Origin: Luscinia megarhynchos
Lineage: Eukaryota > Chordata > Aves > Passeriformes > Turdidae
NCBI GenBank assembly: GCA_034336665.1
Contig: CM067592.1
Span: 49,183,783 to 49,247,782, forward strand
Length of the DNA stretch: 64,000 nt
Direction: 5' to 3'
In this document: in pieces, positions 11,050 through 22,527 of the stretch
Numbering within the stretch: the first letter of the stretch is position 1
Layout: every line of letters begins with the position of its first letter
The notes under the pieces: generated by a model
What the model was told of the DNA's origin: nothing
The model's database searches: none
Seen by the model: only the letters and a program-made list of their open reading frames with translations
Program-made: the position numbers and the translations under genes

Positions 11050-13604
11050 GTAAGTTTGATTGGTTTGATTGGATGCAAGTGTCACCTTGTACGAACTGCC
11101 AGAATCCTTGCAAACTGGCATTAGCTGAAGGAATAATAGAAATTCTCTATGCTGATAATATAAAAACAGGACAGCTATATACTTATTTTAAGGTAGTTGG
11201 CAATACTGCTGAGGTTTAAAAACTCCAGTCATCAGTGAAAAGCTTCCTAGCACAATTTACTTTAGGAACCCTATGTTAGCAATGTAGCTAGTAATTAGAG
11301 AAAGTCTGTGGTCAAATATAAGAAATGCTTGAAGATGTAAACAACATGCATATGATAATTTACTGGTATCTCTGTTAGCATGATTCCTCTGTGTGCTGTT
11401 TTATCTGTAAAGGCAAAGGGTATTTCCCTACATTGGGTAAAAACCAAGGAATTAAATGGAAAGGAGGTATAGAAGCATGCCAAATCAAGTACCTTTCTAA
11501 ACATGTGTAGGATCTTTCTAGTTTTGCAACTTTTTCAAGATTGAAGAAAAAAACCACAGGTACATTGTTACTGACATCACTCTACATTTATTTTAAAAAG
11601 TTAATAAGTACCCATGTTCAGTTTTCATAGTACCACACAGATGCTTATTCATATGGTGGCATAAATTACCAAGGACAACTTGGAAAGTTATTTTTGTAGT
11701 GGAAATGACATAGCCTAGTCTATAATCTTACTCATGTTATTCGAACACTGATCAGTGCTCAATTAAAAGCAATATACATATTCTTAAAAAATTAAAATCA
11801 AGATTACCAGGGCCATGACTTCAAACACAATTATTTTTGACTGTTGATAAGCAGTCCTATTGCAGCAATGTAAAATTCTTGTTACACACACTCAATACAT
11901 TTCCTTAACTGTAAAACTGTTAGGATTTGTTGGCACAATTGAAGTTACTTCCATATTCTGAGGTTTAAAAATCTGTTCATCAGTTTCTTTAAGTAATTGT
12001 TCTGTTTCTGTTTTCGTAATAAGAGCAAAATTCACAGTATTCAAAAACCCAGCTGTAGATAAGGCTGTAAGACAAGTCACTTTTTCTTTGATTTGTCAAT
12101 ATATCAGTGACTTTCTGATGATGTGCTGGATGTGCTTTCTGCTGCTGACTATTTAAGATGATTTTCTGAATCTGAAAGGAGTTTGGCTCTTAGGAATAAG
12201 CACATGTGAAGCATAGGTCAGAACTCTTTTTAGGACACTGATTTACAAAGTACACATAATAGCTAAGATTTCTTGTAGAACTTAGTGCTGTAATGCATGA
12301 TACAATATAAATGTATTAAGTAATGCTCAACTTCTTAAAAGGATTAAAATAAGAAAGCACTACAGCATTAACTGTTGGAAATACGTTTCTTGGCAGTTCT
12401 GTAATACTTGTCCTTCAGTATTGGCTCTGTGACTCCTGTCACTCCCTTTTTTTTCTCTGTATAGAATATCTGGCTGACCTTATTTCAGTTCATATTTCTT
12501 TCCTGTTGCAGGGTTTCAGTGTGCATTTAAACATTCCTTCATGACTTCCAAATTATCTGGTTTTGTCTTTTGTTCTCCCCACCCCGCATTTTTTTTTTTT
12601 AAGTAGAAATATTGCAGTCTCATTTGAATAAGAAATTTAATTTTAAAAGCAGAAATCTCCATACTGAATTAAAATATTTGGGCCAGAAGAATAAACTCTT
12701 GATGAAGTTAAATTTTACATTGGTAGTAATTGTTCTCTGCCACTAAATGCTGATCATAAATGGGTATGGCCTTTCACTTAGGCTGCAATGTCTTCTATTT
12801 TTGAGTTGTTTAGTTATGTTTGGTACACATTTGAAAAGTTGTGTTGAGAAGGAGTAGGGCTAGAGAGTGTAAGTAGTGCTTCTGATACACACTCATTAGT
12901 GGCAAAACCTTTGCCTCAGTTGAAAAAATTTTGGCTGCATTAGATTGTAAATTGCCTTCTTTGGTACTTGGCATAGAAGAATTTAATTGAGAATAACTGA
13001 AGAAAAATAATTTCTTTATCAATACTTAGCTTTCTGTTTACAACTTCTAATTGAATACACTTTAAATACCACTTTATGCTTCATACATAAGCAGTTAAAT
13101 TCTCATTGTCTCTCTTTAGAATATCATGGCCATTTAGAGGGACAAAATTGATGACAAAGCAAACATTTTGAAGCAATTTGGTTTAGTTTTGTTTATACTG
13201 TTTGTTGTTTGCAACATACAAAGGAGTTCTTTAATGCTTTATTTTTAATTTAACAAATGTCTTTCATTTTTTTCAGGGAATGAGCTTCTAGCTTAGAAAG
13301 GATAAGGTCAAATAATGAAGCTACTTAAAAAATTAATAGCTCCTTCAGCATGACAGAATGACTCTTGAGTGATGAAAATGCATGAGCTGAAGTGTTTGCT
13401 TGTTTATGTATTTTACATGTGCATAGCAAATGTGTATTAACAAGAGTGCCATGCACTGTGGTTATTGCAGGGAATGGCTTTTGGAGAGACAGGTTTATGT
13501 ATTAGTATCTCTTCCATTCTTTTTGTTTACCCATGCACTTATGGAATAGATGTCTTTAATTGCATGGCTGTAGAAGTAATGTACTCATTTTATCATTTAA
13601 ACAG
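11050..13604. other. PTBP3 intron upstream of the 34-nt exon
   Basis: 2.6 kb without transposons I can recognise. Absence of repeats and the CU-rich runs near 13508-13525 and 13552-13558 fit a regulatory intron upstream of a PTB-controlled exon. Confidence 0.6.
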
Positions 13605-13638
13605 GCCATCACACCTTATGGACTTTTCATCCTATTTG
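13605..13638 (+). CDS. PTBP3: PTBP3 coding exon: 34-nt frame-shifting exon in RRM3
   Basis: This 34-nt exon encodes AITPYGLFILF plus one base of the next Gly codon, in the first helix of RRM3. It lies between tttaaacag and TTTG|gtaaga. Its length and place equal PTBP1 exon 11 and PTBP2 exon 10, the exons whose skipping shifts the frame and sends PTB transcripts to nonsense-mediated decay. The tract just before the acceptor is weak in pyrimidines, and CU-rich runs (tctcttccattctttttg) lie about 100 nt upstream, as expected for a PTB-regulated exon. Confidence 0.9.
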
Positions 13639-14264
13639 GTAAGATATGTCAAATATACCTTGACAAACCACAGGGCTAGTAGTTCTTTTTATTTATCTGA
13701 CCCACGCTGGTTAATTCAAACTCTGTGCACGTCCAGGAAATGCACTGAGAGAGTGCACTGGTTTTAAAATGGCAGTAAGTTGAGTCAGGATTTAAAAGCC
13801 ACAGATGCCAAAATGGAAAATCTGTTAGTGTCAGAAGAATTTTGGTGTGTGGTCCAATTTGTTTACTACAAAAAATGGGAAAGCAAATTAAGATGAAAAA
13901 ACAGAGGTCGTATCAGAGGAAATGCTGTACAGAATTGGCTTGTATGTTAGTTGCAGGAGACAGTGTTTGGCAGAATAATGTTTTAATATGCCTCGGTTAA
14001 GAGGACTTTGACATTTATTGCACTATTTAAAAACTGAACATAAACGTGCAGTAGTATGACTTGGATCTGGGGGATTTTCCTCCACTTATGAGCCCCGGAA
14101 AATAATACACAAACTTTAAAGCTCTCCTTATACTAATATTTTAAAAAACCTGTTTAAAGAGGTGATTATTCTCTGTAACACTAGTGTTAGTCAAAAGAAA
14201 CAGACTTGGCCTTGAGCTTTTCACAGTAGTGCTCTGAAAAAATTTCATTTTTGGATTTCCACAG

Positions 14265-14357
14265 GTGTGTATGGTGATGTGCATCGTGTGAAGATTATGT
14301 TTAAGAAAAGAGGAATTGCTTTGGTTCAGATGGCTGATGCAACCCAGGCTCAATTAG
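14265..14357 (+). CDS. PTBP3: PTBP3 coding exon: RRM3 core
   Basis: This 93-nt exon (phase 1 in, phase 1 out) encodes [19 protein letters not shown] then [11 protein letters not shown]. It contains the RRM3 RNP1-like strand ([10 protein letters not shown]). The acceptor is tttccacag and the donor TTAG|gtattg. Confidence 0.93.
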
Positions 14358-14888
14358 GTATTGATTTTTAAGGCACAGTTATGCTTCAAGCTAACATGAG
14401 TTTACTATAAAAGAGGAATTTGTCATCTCTCAGTGACAAGCATAAACAAATTAAATTCATCATTGTGCTTCATTACTACATGCAAACTTTGATAATATCT
14501 TTGTGGTTTAGAAAAAAAAGTCCTGTCAATCTCAATCTAGTAAATATTAGAATTAAAACATACAACTCTCCTGTCATTTATTTAAATAATATATTCTATT
14601 GTTTTTCTGTAATTTATCTTTTATCTACCTATTTAAGAATAATCACCTGGTCTGTATTGAAATGTTGTTTTGTATTTTTTTTGGCATTTGAACTGGAGAT
14701 TATATTATGTCCTTTTACCATTTTTTAAATGCAATGTTGTGACATAGTCCACCTGGTCAATGTGGAAGTTGCAGTTTAAATTTAGAATGTGAAATTTGAC
14801 ACTAAGTAGAAAACACTATTAGTATTCAGAGAATTTATTTTTCTTCCCCTCCATTAATTCCTGTTCAAATTACTTTTTCACCGGTTAG

Positions 14889-15105
14889 CTATCAACTACC
14901 TGAATGGACAGAGGCTTTATGGAAGGGTCATGCATGCTACTCTTTCAAAATATCAGACAATTCAACTTCCTCGAGAGGGACAAGAGGACAAAGGTCTGAC
15001 AAAGGACTATAGCAATAGCCCTTTACATCGCTTTAAGAATCCCTGCTCTAAGAACTTCCAAAATATCTTTCCTCCATCTGCCACCCTGCATCTCTCCAAC
15101 ATTCC
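14889..15105 (+). CDS. PTBP3: PTBP3 coding exon: end of RRM3, RRM3-RRM4 linker, start of RRM4
   Basis: This 217-nt exon encodes [13 protein letters not shown], then [20 protein letters not shown], then [18 protein letters not shown]. The segment packs RRM3 against RRM4 and begins RRM4 with its RNP2 strand [16 protein letters not shown] has Cys where the other PTB proteins I recall have Gly. The acceptor is ccggttag and the donor CC|gtgagt. Confidence 0.93.
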
Positions 15106-16129
15106 GTGAGTATTTGCATGTGTCATCTTCTTGGAAGGATGTTTTTTAGGTTATGTTGTCAAATTTAAAAGTCTGACAGAAGTTTTGGTTTTCTTTCCCT
15201 GGCATTTTACAATTCACTCTGCTTTGGGTCATTCTGGTATGTAATTAAAAATAAGTGAATCCTTTAACTGTCCCGTTTTTGATAACGGAAGGAGCTATTG
15301 TCTTTGAGTTTTGATCAGCTTACATTTTCTTGAGAGTATGCTTTTGGTTTTTGAAATATTAAATCATGTGTCACAAATTTTCACAAAGGTTAAAGACATG
15401 TTTTTTGAGGTAATGTATGCAACAACAAATTCATCATTGACATTGCTATTTAATATAGATAGAGTTTTTAATAATTCTAACATGTTTTAAACAACACTTT
15501 TTACAGAATTCAGATCTCTTATGTGGAAGGCAAATTGTGAGAAAGAAAATAGTATTTAGTGTGCTCTTTAAGACTGAAATAACCTTTTTTAAGTCTAGAA
15601 TGTTATCAGTAGTATGTAGAGCAACAGCCAAACACAAGTTTTTACAGGCTTCTCTTGTTTGGCAACTGTGCAGGAAGGGAAAAAAGGAAACCATGGAATT
15701 TTGCCCAAGTAAGAAAAGAAATTATAAGACACTCTGAAAACAGCTTTTTGAGTAAAACGAAAATCTTTCTACATTGAAAATATGTGAGGTGCACTTGTAC
15801 AAATTACAAGAAAAAATGTATTCCTTAAGATTTTAGGACATTTTTATGCAAACTGAATTTTACTGAGAAGGAAACAGGGTTGGATGAAGAACAATAGGGT
15901 ATTTTAAAAAAATTTTTGTAGCACAATATGAACTAAAAGGTAGAGTAAAAGGCAAGTGTTTCAGGCTGAAGTGTTGACATGGTTTGAGTTGATGGAGATT
16001 TAAATTTAAACAGCAAAAACTCGTTTAGAAGCCAAAATGGAGATCTTGGTATTATTACGGAACTCTACTGTTCTATAATTTGAGGGGAGTTTGTTTTGTT
16101 TGGTTGGTTTTTGTTTTTTTTCCAATTAG

Positions 16130-16207
16130 GCCTTCTGTTACTGTCGATGATTTGAAGAATCTTTTTACAAGTAAAGGATCTACTGTGAAAGGCTTCAAAT
16201 TTTTCCA
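16130..16207 (+). CDS. PTBP3: PTBP3 coding exon: RRM4 middle
   Basis: This 78-nt exon encodes PSVTVDDLKNLFTSKG then STVKGFKFF, the first helix and second strand of RRM4. The VTVDDLKNLF motif favours PTBP3 over PTBP1 and PTBP2. A long T/G-rich tract precedes the acceptor (ttttttttccaattag). The donor is CA|gtaagt. Confidence 0.92.
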
Positions 16208-16898
16208 GTAAGTTCTCTTGTAAAATTGCTAAGCAAACATTCATCCTGAAACATAGCTAAATGCTTTTTTGTGACTTTCTATATGTATATAACTAAAGGC
16301 AGAATTGCATGTATAGCTAGCTATAGGTAAAAGTAGTACATCTGTCATGATTTTTATGATACTTTCAGTCTTAAAATTTTAAATTGGATACTGGGTTAGC
16401 ATAACTAAGCTAAAAATACACAGCCTTTCACAGATTCCATTTGTGTTCAAAGTAAAACAAGTTTAAGGAAAGTAAATGCTCACTTCTTGAAAAAATACAA
16501 GCTTTGTGTATGTAAAATGCCATATAAAAATGACAGCAATGACAATGTATATACATTGATTAGGATTAGTTGGCAGCATTATTTTAGTAAAATCATACCT
16601 GCTAGAATAATCCCATCTACATGGACAATGCAATTATTTTTAGAGGTCTTCAAGCCTTATTTTGACTTAGCTTTTTGAAGTCCAGTGTAATGAAAGAATG
16701 ACATGACTTCAAGCCATAGATTTGCAAAATTTATGTAGTTTTGTTATCTTTACATTTTAGCAGATGGATAAATAGCTCTGATTCTTTTGCTGTTGAAGTA
16801 TGTGTGATATAGCTGAGAAAAAACCCATTTATGCCACTTTTCTGTGTTGGTTAGTGAAAATTTGATTAGGATTAATAATAGTTTTTATTGTTCTTCAG

Positions 16899-17031
16899 GA
16901 AAGATTGCAAAATGGCTCTTATCCAGCTGGGTTCTGTGGAAGAAGCAGTTCACGCTCTCATTGAGCTTCACAATCATGACTTTGGAGAAAACCAACATCT
17001 CAGAGTTTCCTTCTCAAAATCTTCAATCTGA
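16899..17031 (+). CDS. PTBP3: PTBP3 last coding exon: end of RRM4 and stop codon
   Basis: The coding part is 133 nt and ends at TGA 17029-17031. It encodes [20 protein letters not shown], then [20 protein letters not shown]. The family C-terminus is [12 protein letters not shown], so the protein ends at the usual place. Cys replaces the Arg usually found in KDRKMAL at the RNP1 strand. The acceptor is ttgttcttcag. Confidence 0.93.
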
Positions 17032-17586
17032 ATTTTCTGTGAATTTTCCCTTTAAGGCAGCATAATGGTTTTAGATAGAGACTGAGACAGTTGTGACCAA
17101 CTCTGTCTCTTGAAAGAAAAACCTCATTCATACACATAGAATTAAGTGATGATTTATTCTGATTCTAGCTGGAAGTATGTCATCCATATAAAGATTCTTC
17201 TGTGAAATAGTTTTAGCAACAATATTTATCATCAAATTTCCTACTTAAAATTATATTTTGAGAACATCCTTTCAACTTTTGTTTGAAATTAGCCTTACAA
17301 AACAATTTAGAGTGCTTTTACAATGTACCAAATGAGTATGTTTAATGAAAAAGTAATTCTACTCTGTGCAGATTGAACACTAATTCGAATGTGAAATAGT
17401 ACTTGGGTTTCTTGAAGAAAAGCAAACAGTAACTGTGAGTACCATCTAAAAATAGTATTTATGTTACCAGGGTGTGTGTCCATACTTTGGTGAATCTTTA
17501 CAAATAACTTGTTTATAAAAAGAAAAAGTCTGTGCTGTTCTTATAGATTAAATTATTAGAGAAAAGGCAGTGCCTTCTCTCTGTGG

Positions 17587-17592
17587 AATAAA
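17587..17592 (+). terminator. Candidate proximal poly(A) signal
   Basis: AATAAA lies 556 nt after the PTBP3 stop codon, with a GT-rich patch (aaggtgtggtat) about 30 nt downstream. This would give a short 3' UTR. Confidence 0.4.
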
Positions 17593-18929
17593 AGATATTT
17601 GACAAGTTTCTTCAAGGTGTGGTATCGGAGAATTAGTTTGACTTGACTGTGGATTGGAAGCTTGATTCCTATTTCTACTATGAAGAGATGTGTACCTTGG
17701 AGAAAATGAAACAAGCAAATGGCCTTGATTTAAAATATTTTTTTTACATTTCTCTAAATAATTAAATGTTTGCAATCTTATGGAAAATATTCAGGTCTCT
17801 GATGGTTTCTCAACTTTTTAAGAAGCTATTTTTGCTAAGGTCATCTTTCAGGGCAGAGAAACTAAACCTCTGAATCTAATACTTAAATTACTGTGTATTC
17901 AACTAATTTCTTATTATGTGCCTTACTTATGTGTGTATGAAACAATAGATTAGTGTTGTCTGAAGTACCTTGCAAAAATATTGTGGGCTTTGTGAAAATT
18001 CTCGTCTTGCTCTTTTTGAAAATGTTTTCTATAATACTTCAAGATATATTTTTTTCATTAATTAATACTTTGAATTCTAATTTCTTGTGCTTTCTTATGG
18101 AGATTGGGTAAAGATGGGAATGAGGTTTCATTCGTTGTGAAGTCACATAGGAATTCTTTAAATCTACCTAGTTGCACTTCTCTGATGGTAGTTCTTCACT
18201 GTTAAAAAGTTCACACCCAGAAAAAATATACTACAAAAATGAAACAAACCTATATAGGAAGGCCAAAAAGCAAATCCTGTTCATTTCCTACGCTTCGTGT
18301 GACTTTTTGAGAGACACTGGCTTTATCAGAATATTCTCTTTCGGGTTTCTGCATTTCTTTTTTTTTTATTACTTTACAGTATTAAAGTTAAGGTAATAGA
18401 ATGCTATCATTCTTTCCTTTGTGAGTATGAAAAAATGTTTGATACTGAACCTTGATTCCTCTCTGAGGAATGAGCTGAGATGCAGTTAGGTTTTGCCATG
18501 AGTGTACAGATGAATACTAATGACTTTTGATCATATTTTAATAAGCTGAATTGCATTTTAAGAACTTTTCTTTCCTAGTGTTTTCTTTCACATAAATTCA
18601 TTTAAAATTGATTTAATTTTATTTTACCACATTTTAAAGACCAATTTCTATCAAACATGGTATTCATTTACTTCTAGCTATTGCAGAATTTGTTTCTGCT
18701 GTAATGTTTTGCCATTCATAACTGTTTTCATTCATTTGATTTGTACGGCTTTATCTTTCTAGAAGAAAGAGTATGTTTCTGCCATGATCTAAGTATTTTG
18801 TAGTGAGCTTTCTCAAATTTTCCCTCTGAATTATTTTTGCAAAATCAGCCTTATAGTAGCTTGCCAGATACTTCACTGATTACAGGTGTAGTGTTAAGGA
18901 AACTTCCTTGCCTGACCATCCAGAAGCCA

Positions 18930-19490
18930 CTCTGGCTATCACTCTCGGACCACCTGAGCTGGGACCACCTGTAGCTGGACCCTTCCCAACTATGCATCCT
19001 CACTCACACAGTCACACCAGGTTTCCATCCTCAGGTTTCCCATAGCAGTCTCAGGTGTCCCAACCATTAAAATAGCTTAATCACAGTGCAGTTACAAACT
19101 AACAGCTCGAGCTGGTGTCTCTGGGGAGGGACCCGGAGCAAAGGAGCTCCTGGACTTTTATCCCCTCCCCATCCTGAGGTGGAGGTCTGGGGCCGTGGGC
19201 TCCTGCCGTGTCTGTGTCCCGTCCCTGGCTGTGCCACAGGTCCCCGGGAGTTGTGCTGAGGGTCGGCTCTTCACGGCCTCTGCCTGGGCTGCACCAGCCA
19301 GAGCTCCACCTGCAGCTGCACCCCGAGCTGCCTCAGTGAATGTGCTCCCCAACAGTAGCAGCCAATCTGACTGCACAGATGTAGCTATAATAAGTGCTGT
19401 ACAGCACAACTATATAAATATGCAGAATGTACTATGTACTGGAAAGTTCAACTGGCTTAGGAATAACGTTCCCCTAAGGGATGCTACCTT
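18930..19490 (-). mobile_element. Possible solo LTR of an endogenous retrovirus, antisense
   Basis: A GC-rich block stands out in AT-rich surroundings. On the minus strand GGGGATAAAAGTCC (about 19154-19167) is an LTR-like TATA box, followed by a short GC-rich leader and then AT-rich sequence. It abuts the CR1 copy at 19497. I could not fix clean TG...CA ends or a target duplication. It could also be another GC-rich repeat. Confidence 0.4.
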
Positions 19491-19496
19491 TTGTAT

Positions 19497-21490
19497 TTCA
19501 CAGAATCCCAGAATGGTGTTGGTTGATCGTCATGTGGTTTTCACAGGCTTACTGCTCAGTCTGTCCAGGTTCTTCTGTATGTTGTCCCTTCCTTCCAAGT
19601 GTGCTGACTGCACCACAGAGCTTGGTGTTGTCAGCAAACTTGCAGAGGGTGCAGTTGATTCCATGGTCCATGTCACCAACAAGGGTGTTTAACAGTTGTG
19701 GCACCAGTGCTTTTCCTTACAGAACACTGCTCATTATTGATTTCCACTCGATCACCAAGCTGTTGATCACAATGAATGTGGCCATCCAGCCAATTCTTTT
19801 TCCAGCTGGAAGTCCTCCTATCATATCCAAGGGACAAGGAAATTTTGTGGGACAATGTCATGCTTTGCACAAGTCCTGATAGATGACATCAGTTGCTCTT
19901 TTCTTGTCCACCATTGCTATAACTCTGTTGTAGAAGGCTGTTCAATCTGTCAGGCATGATTTGCCCTTAGCAAAGCTATTTATTTCATCATCTTACTGGG
20001 AACCAAGGTGGGACTTCCAGACTTATAGTTCCCTGATTCTTTCTTATTTCCCTTTTTTCAAATGTAGGCTATATTTCCACTTTCCAAGCAAAGCTTTAGC
20101 TTTCAGAGTTTCGTAGACTTTGGCCACTCAGAAAACCGCTTCCTCCTAGGCTACCTGTTGTTACTTCCACCCTCTGTAGCTTTTCTATTATTGTTTGAGT
20201 TCATCCAGGAATTCCTTGTTCATCTAACGCCATCCTGATGTTTTTGCCTGACTTCCTCTTTGTTGGGATAATCACTCCTGACCTTGGAGAAGGTGATCCT
20301 TGGGTACCAACCAGCTTTCCTGGGTAGCTCTTTCAGGCCTTTATCCCATGATACTCTACGAGGCAGATCTCTAAGGAGGCCAAAGTCTGCTGTCCTGAAG
20401 TCCAGGGTAGTGAGCTTTCTGTGCACCTTCCTTGCGGCCCTAAGGATCTCAAACTTCATTTCTGGTCCTTGCAGTCAAGGATGCTCTCGAGCTTCACATT
20501 CCCCACCGGTCCCTCCTTGTTGGGAGAAAAAGGTCCAGCATAGCCCCTCCTGTCCTTGGCTCCTCTATCACTTGAAGAAGGAAGTTATCATCAATGCATT
20601 CCAGGAAGCTCCTGGATTGTTTATGTGCTGCTGTGTTGACAGATATTAGGGTGGTTTAAGATCCCCATAAGGAGCAAGCATTGTGTATGTTAGGGTTCCT
20701 GTCTCTATCTATGAGGAGCCTCATCTTTTCTGTCTTCCTGGTCAGACAATCTGTAGCAGACCCCCACTATAAAGGCTCCTGTCCCTTGCCTGCCTTTAAT
20801 CCTGACCCATTAACTCTCAGTCAGCTCCTCATCCATCCCCAGCTGAAGCTTCATGATCTCCAGCTGGTCATTGACATAGAGGACAACACTACCTCCTTGT
20901 CTACCTTTCAAGTGTTTCCTGAAGAGCTTATATCCTTCCATTCCAACACTCCACTCTTTGGAGCCATCCCACTATGTGTCCATGACATGCCAGTGAGGTC
21001 ATAGGCATCCCCACATCTCTAACTCTTCTTGTTTTTACCCTTGTTATGTGATATTGCATAGATGCTCTGGAGTTGAAACCCTAATGAAGCTGACTTACTG
21101 GCTGGAGTAGCTGGAATTCCTTTGTGGTGTTCTTCTGGTGCTTTTGTGCTGACCTGTGATCCTTCTTCAGGCTCTAGGAATCTATTGCTGGCACTGGCAC
21201 CAAACTGGTAGGAGTGGGATGGACGGAGGTTCCCTTCCCCCAGCATCTTTAGTTTAAAGCCCTTCTCACTACCTTGGCAAGCCTGTGGCAGAAGATGCTC
21301 TTTCCCTCTTGTGACAGATGGACCCCATCAACCCTCAGTAGACCCAGTTTCTGAAAGCAAGTCCCGTGGTCAAAGTAGCCAAACCCCTGGGACACAGCCC
21401 CAGAAGCATTTATTGATTCACCAGATTTGACTGGCCCTTTCAAACACCTTCCCTTTGACTGTGAGCATTGATGGAAAGATTGCCTGCACA
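19497..21490 (-). mobile_element. CR1 LINE copy with ORF2 endonuclease and reverse transcriptase remnants, antisense
   Basis: On the minus strand this reads as a decayed CR1 ORF2. From right to left on the + strand: a leader and pre-endonuclease part at about 21490-21250; an endonuclease part with VGVCYR near 20770 and the complement of GACTTCAACCACCCTGATAT-like sequence near 20650; the post-endonuclease stretch LTTLDFRTADFGLL near 20400; and the reverse-transcriptase part with an AFDT-like site near 19850 and KFADNTK near 19640, where the catalytic motif of CR1 is FADD. Frameshifts, internal deletions and the altered FADD show it is dead. A CACAGAATCCCAGAATGG 3' tail lies at about 19500. Confidence 0.88.
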
Positions 21491-21499
21491 ATCATAAAG

Positions 21500-21559
21500 A
21501 CTTTCAAATTTGGAAAAATCTGAAAGTCTACTTTCCAAATTTTGAAAGATCTGAAAGTT
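21500..21559. repeat. Two imperfect 30-bp tandem copies at the CR1 edge
   Basis: ACTTTCAAATTTGGAAAAAT at 21500 is followed 30 bp later by ACTTTCCAAATTTTGAAAGA; each copy closes with ATCTGAAAGT. It lies directly beyond the CR1 5' end. Confidence 0.7.
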
Positions 21560-22433
21560 TATTATGTTACCTTTTTGGTTTTTTGATACAAGTATTGTGT
21601 ATCTTTTTTGATTCACCTTCAATGTTCTGTTTTTGCAACCAAATTATTCTTGTCAACATACTTCTAGATTTACGTGTATCTGAAAGATGCTGCCTCCTGG
21701 GGAGATCACTTTTACAAGTTATGCAGATAAGCTTTGGAACCTGCCAGTACATCTTAACATTTGCTTAGCAGCATGAAGGCACTAGTTAAGGCTACTTTTT
21801 CCCTTTTGGTGTTCCACCTTGAAAAATTGAAAGCACAAACATAACACCTTATTTATTGTAATGCATTGTTAGGAAAGAATCATGGCAGATGCAATATTTG
21901 TTATACTTCATGCTTGACTCAATAGTGCCTGGTGCAAAAGCACAGTTGCATCTCAGTTCTTGATGCTCTAAAGCCAGTAATAGCAGATCCCTTGATATCT
22001 GTGAAAAGAGTAGGATTTGGGAAAGAATGATATTATTCTAAGAGTCTTACAGTGATGCGGATGGAAAGGAACCTCAAAAGGCATTAGTCCTACCTTTCAG
22101 TCAGATTATGGACAACTTTAAGCAGTTACTCAAAGAATTGTCCATGTGAATTTAAAAAAAATCAAATGGAGCAAATTTTCTGTTCCTCGCTGTTCTCTTT
22201 GGCAGTCCTCACTGTCAATTTACTTCCTTAATATATAACTAGGCTTTAAATGTACTGCATTCTATATATTTTGCCTTTTTCCTCTGTTAACTGTGTAACT
22301 CTGAAGAGGATTCTGGCTTCATCTTCTCTATACTGTGGCCTTAAGTTGTTAAAGATAGGTTTGTAATTTCTTTAACATATATTATTAATTTCTGAAGTAT
22401 CTGGTAATGTACACAGTGTAGGTTGGTATTTGG

Positions 22434-22527
22434 GCACATGGTGTGATTCCTTGGGACTGTCGTGCAGGGTTGGATTCGATGATCCTTGTGGATCCCTTCC
22501 ACTTCTGCATATTCTGTGATTCTATGA
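22434..22527 (+). mobile_element. Short CR1 3' tail
   Basis: CATGGTGTGATTCCTTGGGA, GATTCGATGATCCTTGTGGA and the terminal ATTCTGTGATTCTATGAC are the last 90 bp of a sense CR1. Confidence 0.88.

Larger units (their letters stand above)
13639..16898. other. PTBP3 introns between the RRM3 and RRM4 exons
   Basis: Apart from exons at 14265-14357, 14889-15105 and 16130-16207, this stretch is AT-rich intron. A 14-bp palindrome, TATAGCTAGCTATA, lies at 16312-16325. No transposon or RNA gene is seen. Confidence 0.65.
1148..17031 (+). other. PTBP3: PTBP3 gene, 3' portion (ten coding exons, RRM2 to stop)
   Basis: Polypyrimidine-tract-binding protein 3 is a nuclear RNA-binding protein with four RRM domains that binds CU-rich RNA and represses or modulates splicing. 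Ten exons with consensus AG/GT borders join in one open frame of 1215 nt, 404 residues plus TGA. They carry RRM2 (RNP2-like LRIVVENV, RNP1-like FQALLQYA), the linker, RRM3 (VLLVSNL, ALVQMA) and RRM4 (LHLSNI, MALIQL), ending in VSFSKSSI, close to the family C-terminus. Human PTBP3 is about 552 residues, so roughly 148 residues including RRM1 lie left of the window. PTBP3 is preferred over PTBP1 or PTBP2 because of the VTVDDLKNLF stretch in RRM4 and because SUSD1 follows downstream, as in human. Exons are listed separately. Confidence 0.93.

Noticed and set aside
16312..16325. 14-bp palindrome TATAGCTAGCTATA in a PTBP3 intron
   Set aside because: Short and AT-rich; expected by chance in a window of this size and composition.
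19195..19879. Two overlapping + strand open frames of 132-165 codons
   Set aside because: They run over the LTR-like block and the antisense CR1; no family is recognisable and the frames follow repeat sequence.
20220..20459. Minus-strand open frame (about 80 codons) with coding-like sequence
   Set aside because: It is the remnant of CR1 ORF2 after the endonuclease domain, not a host gene.
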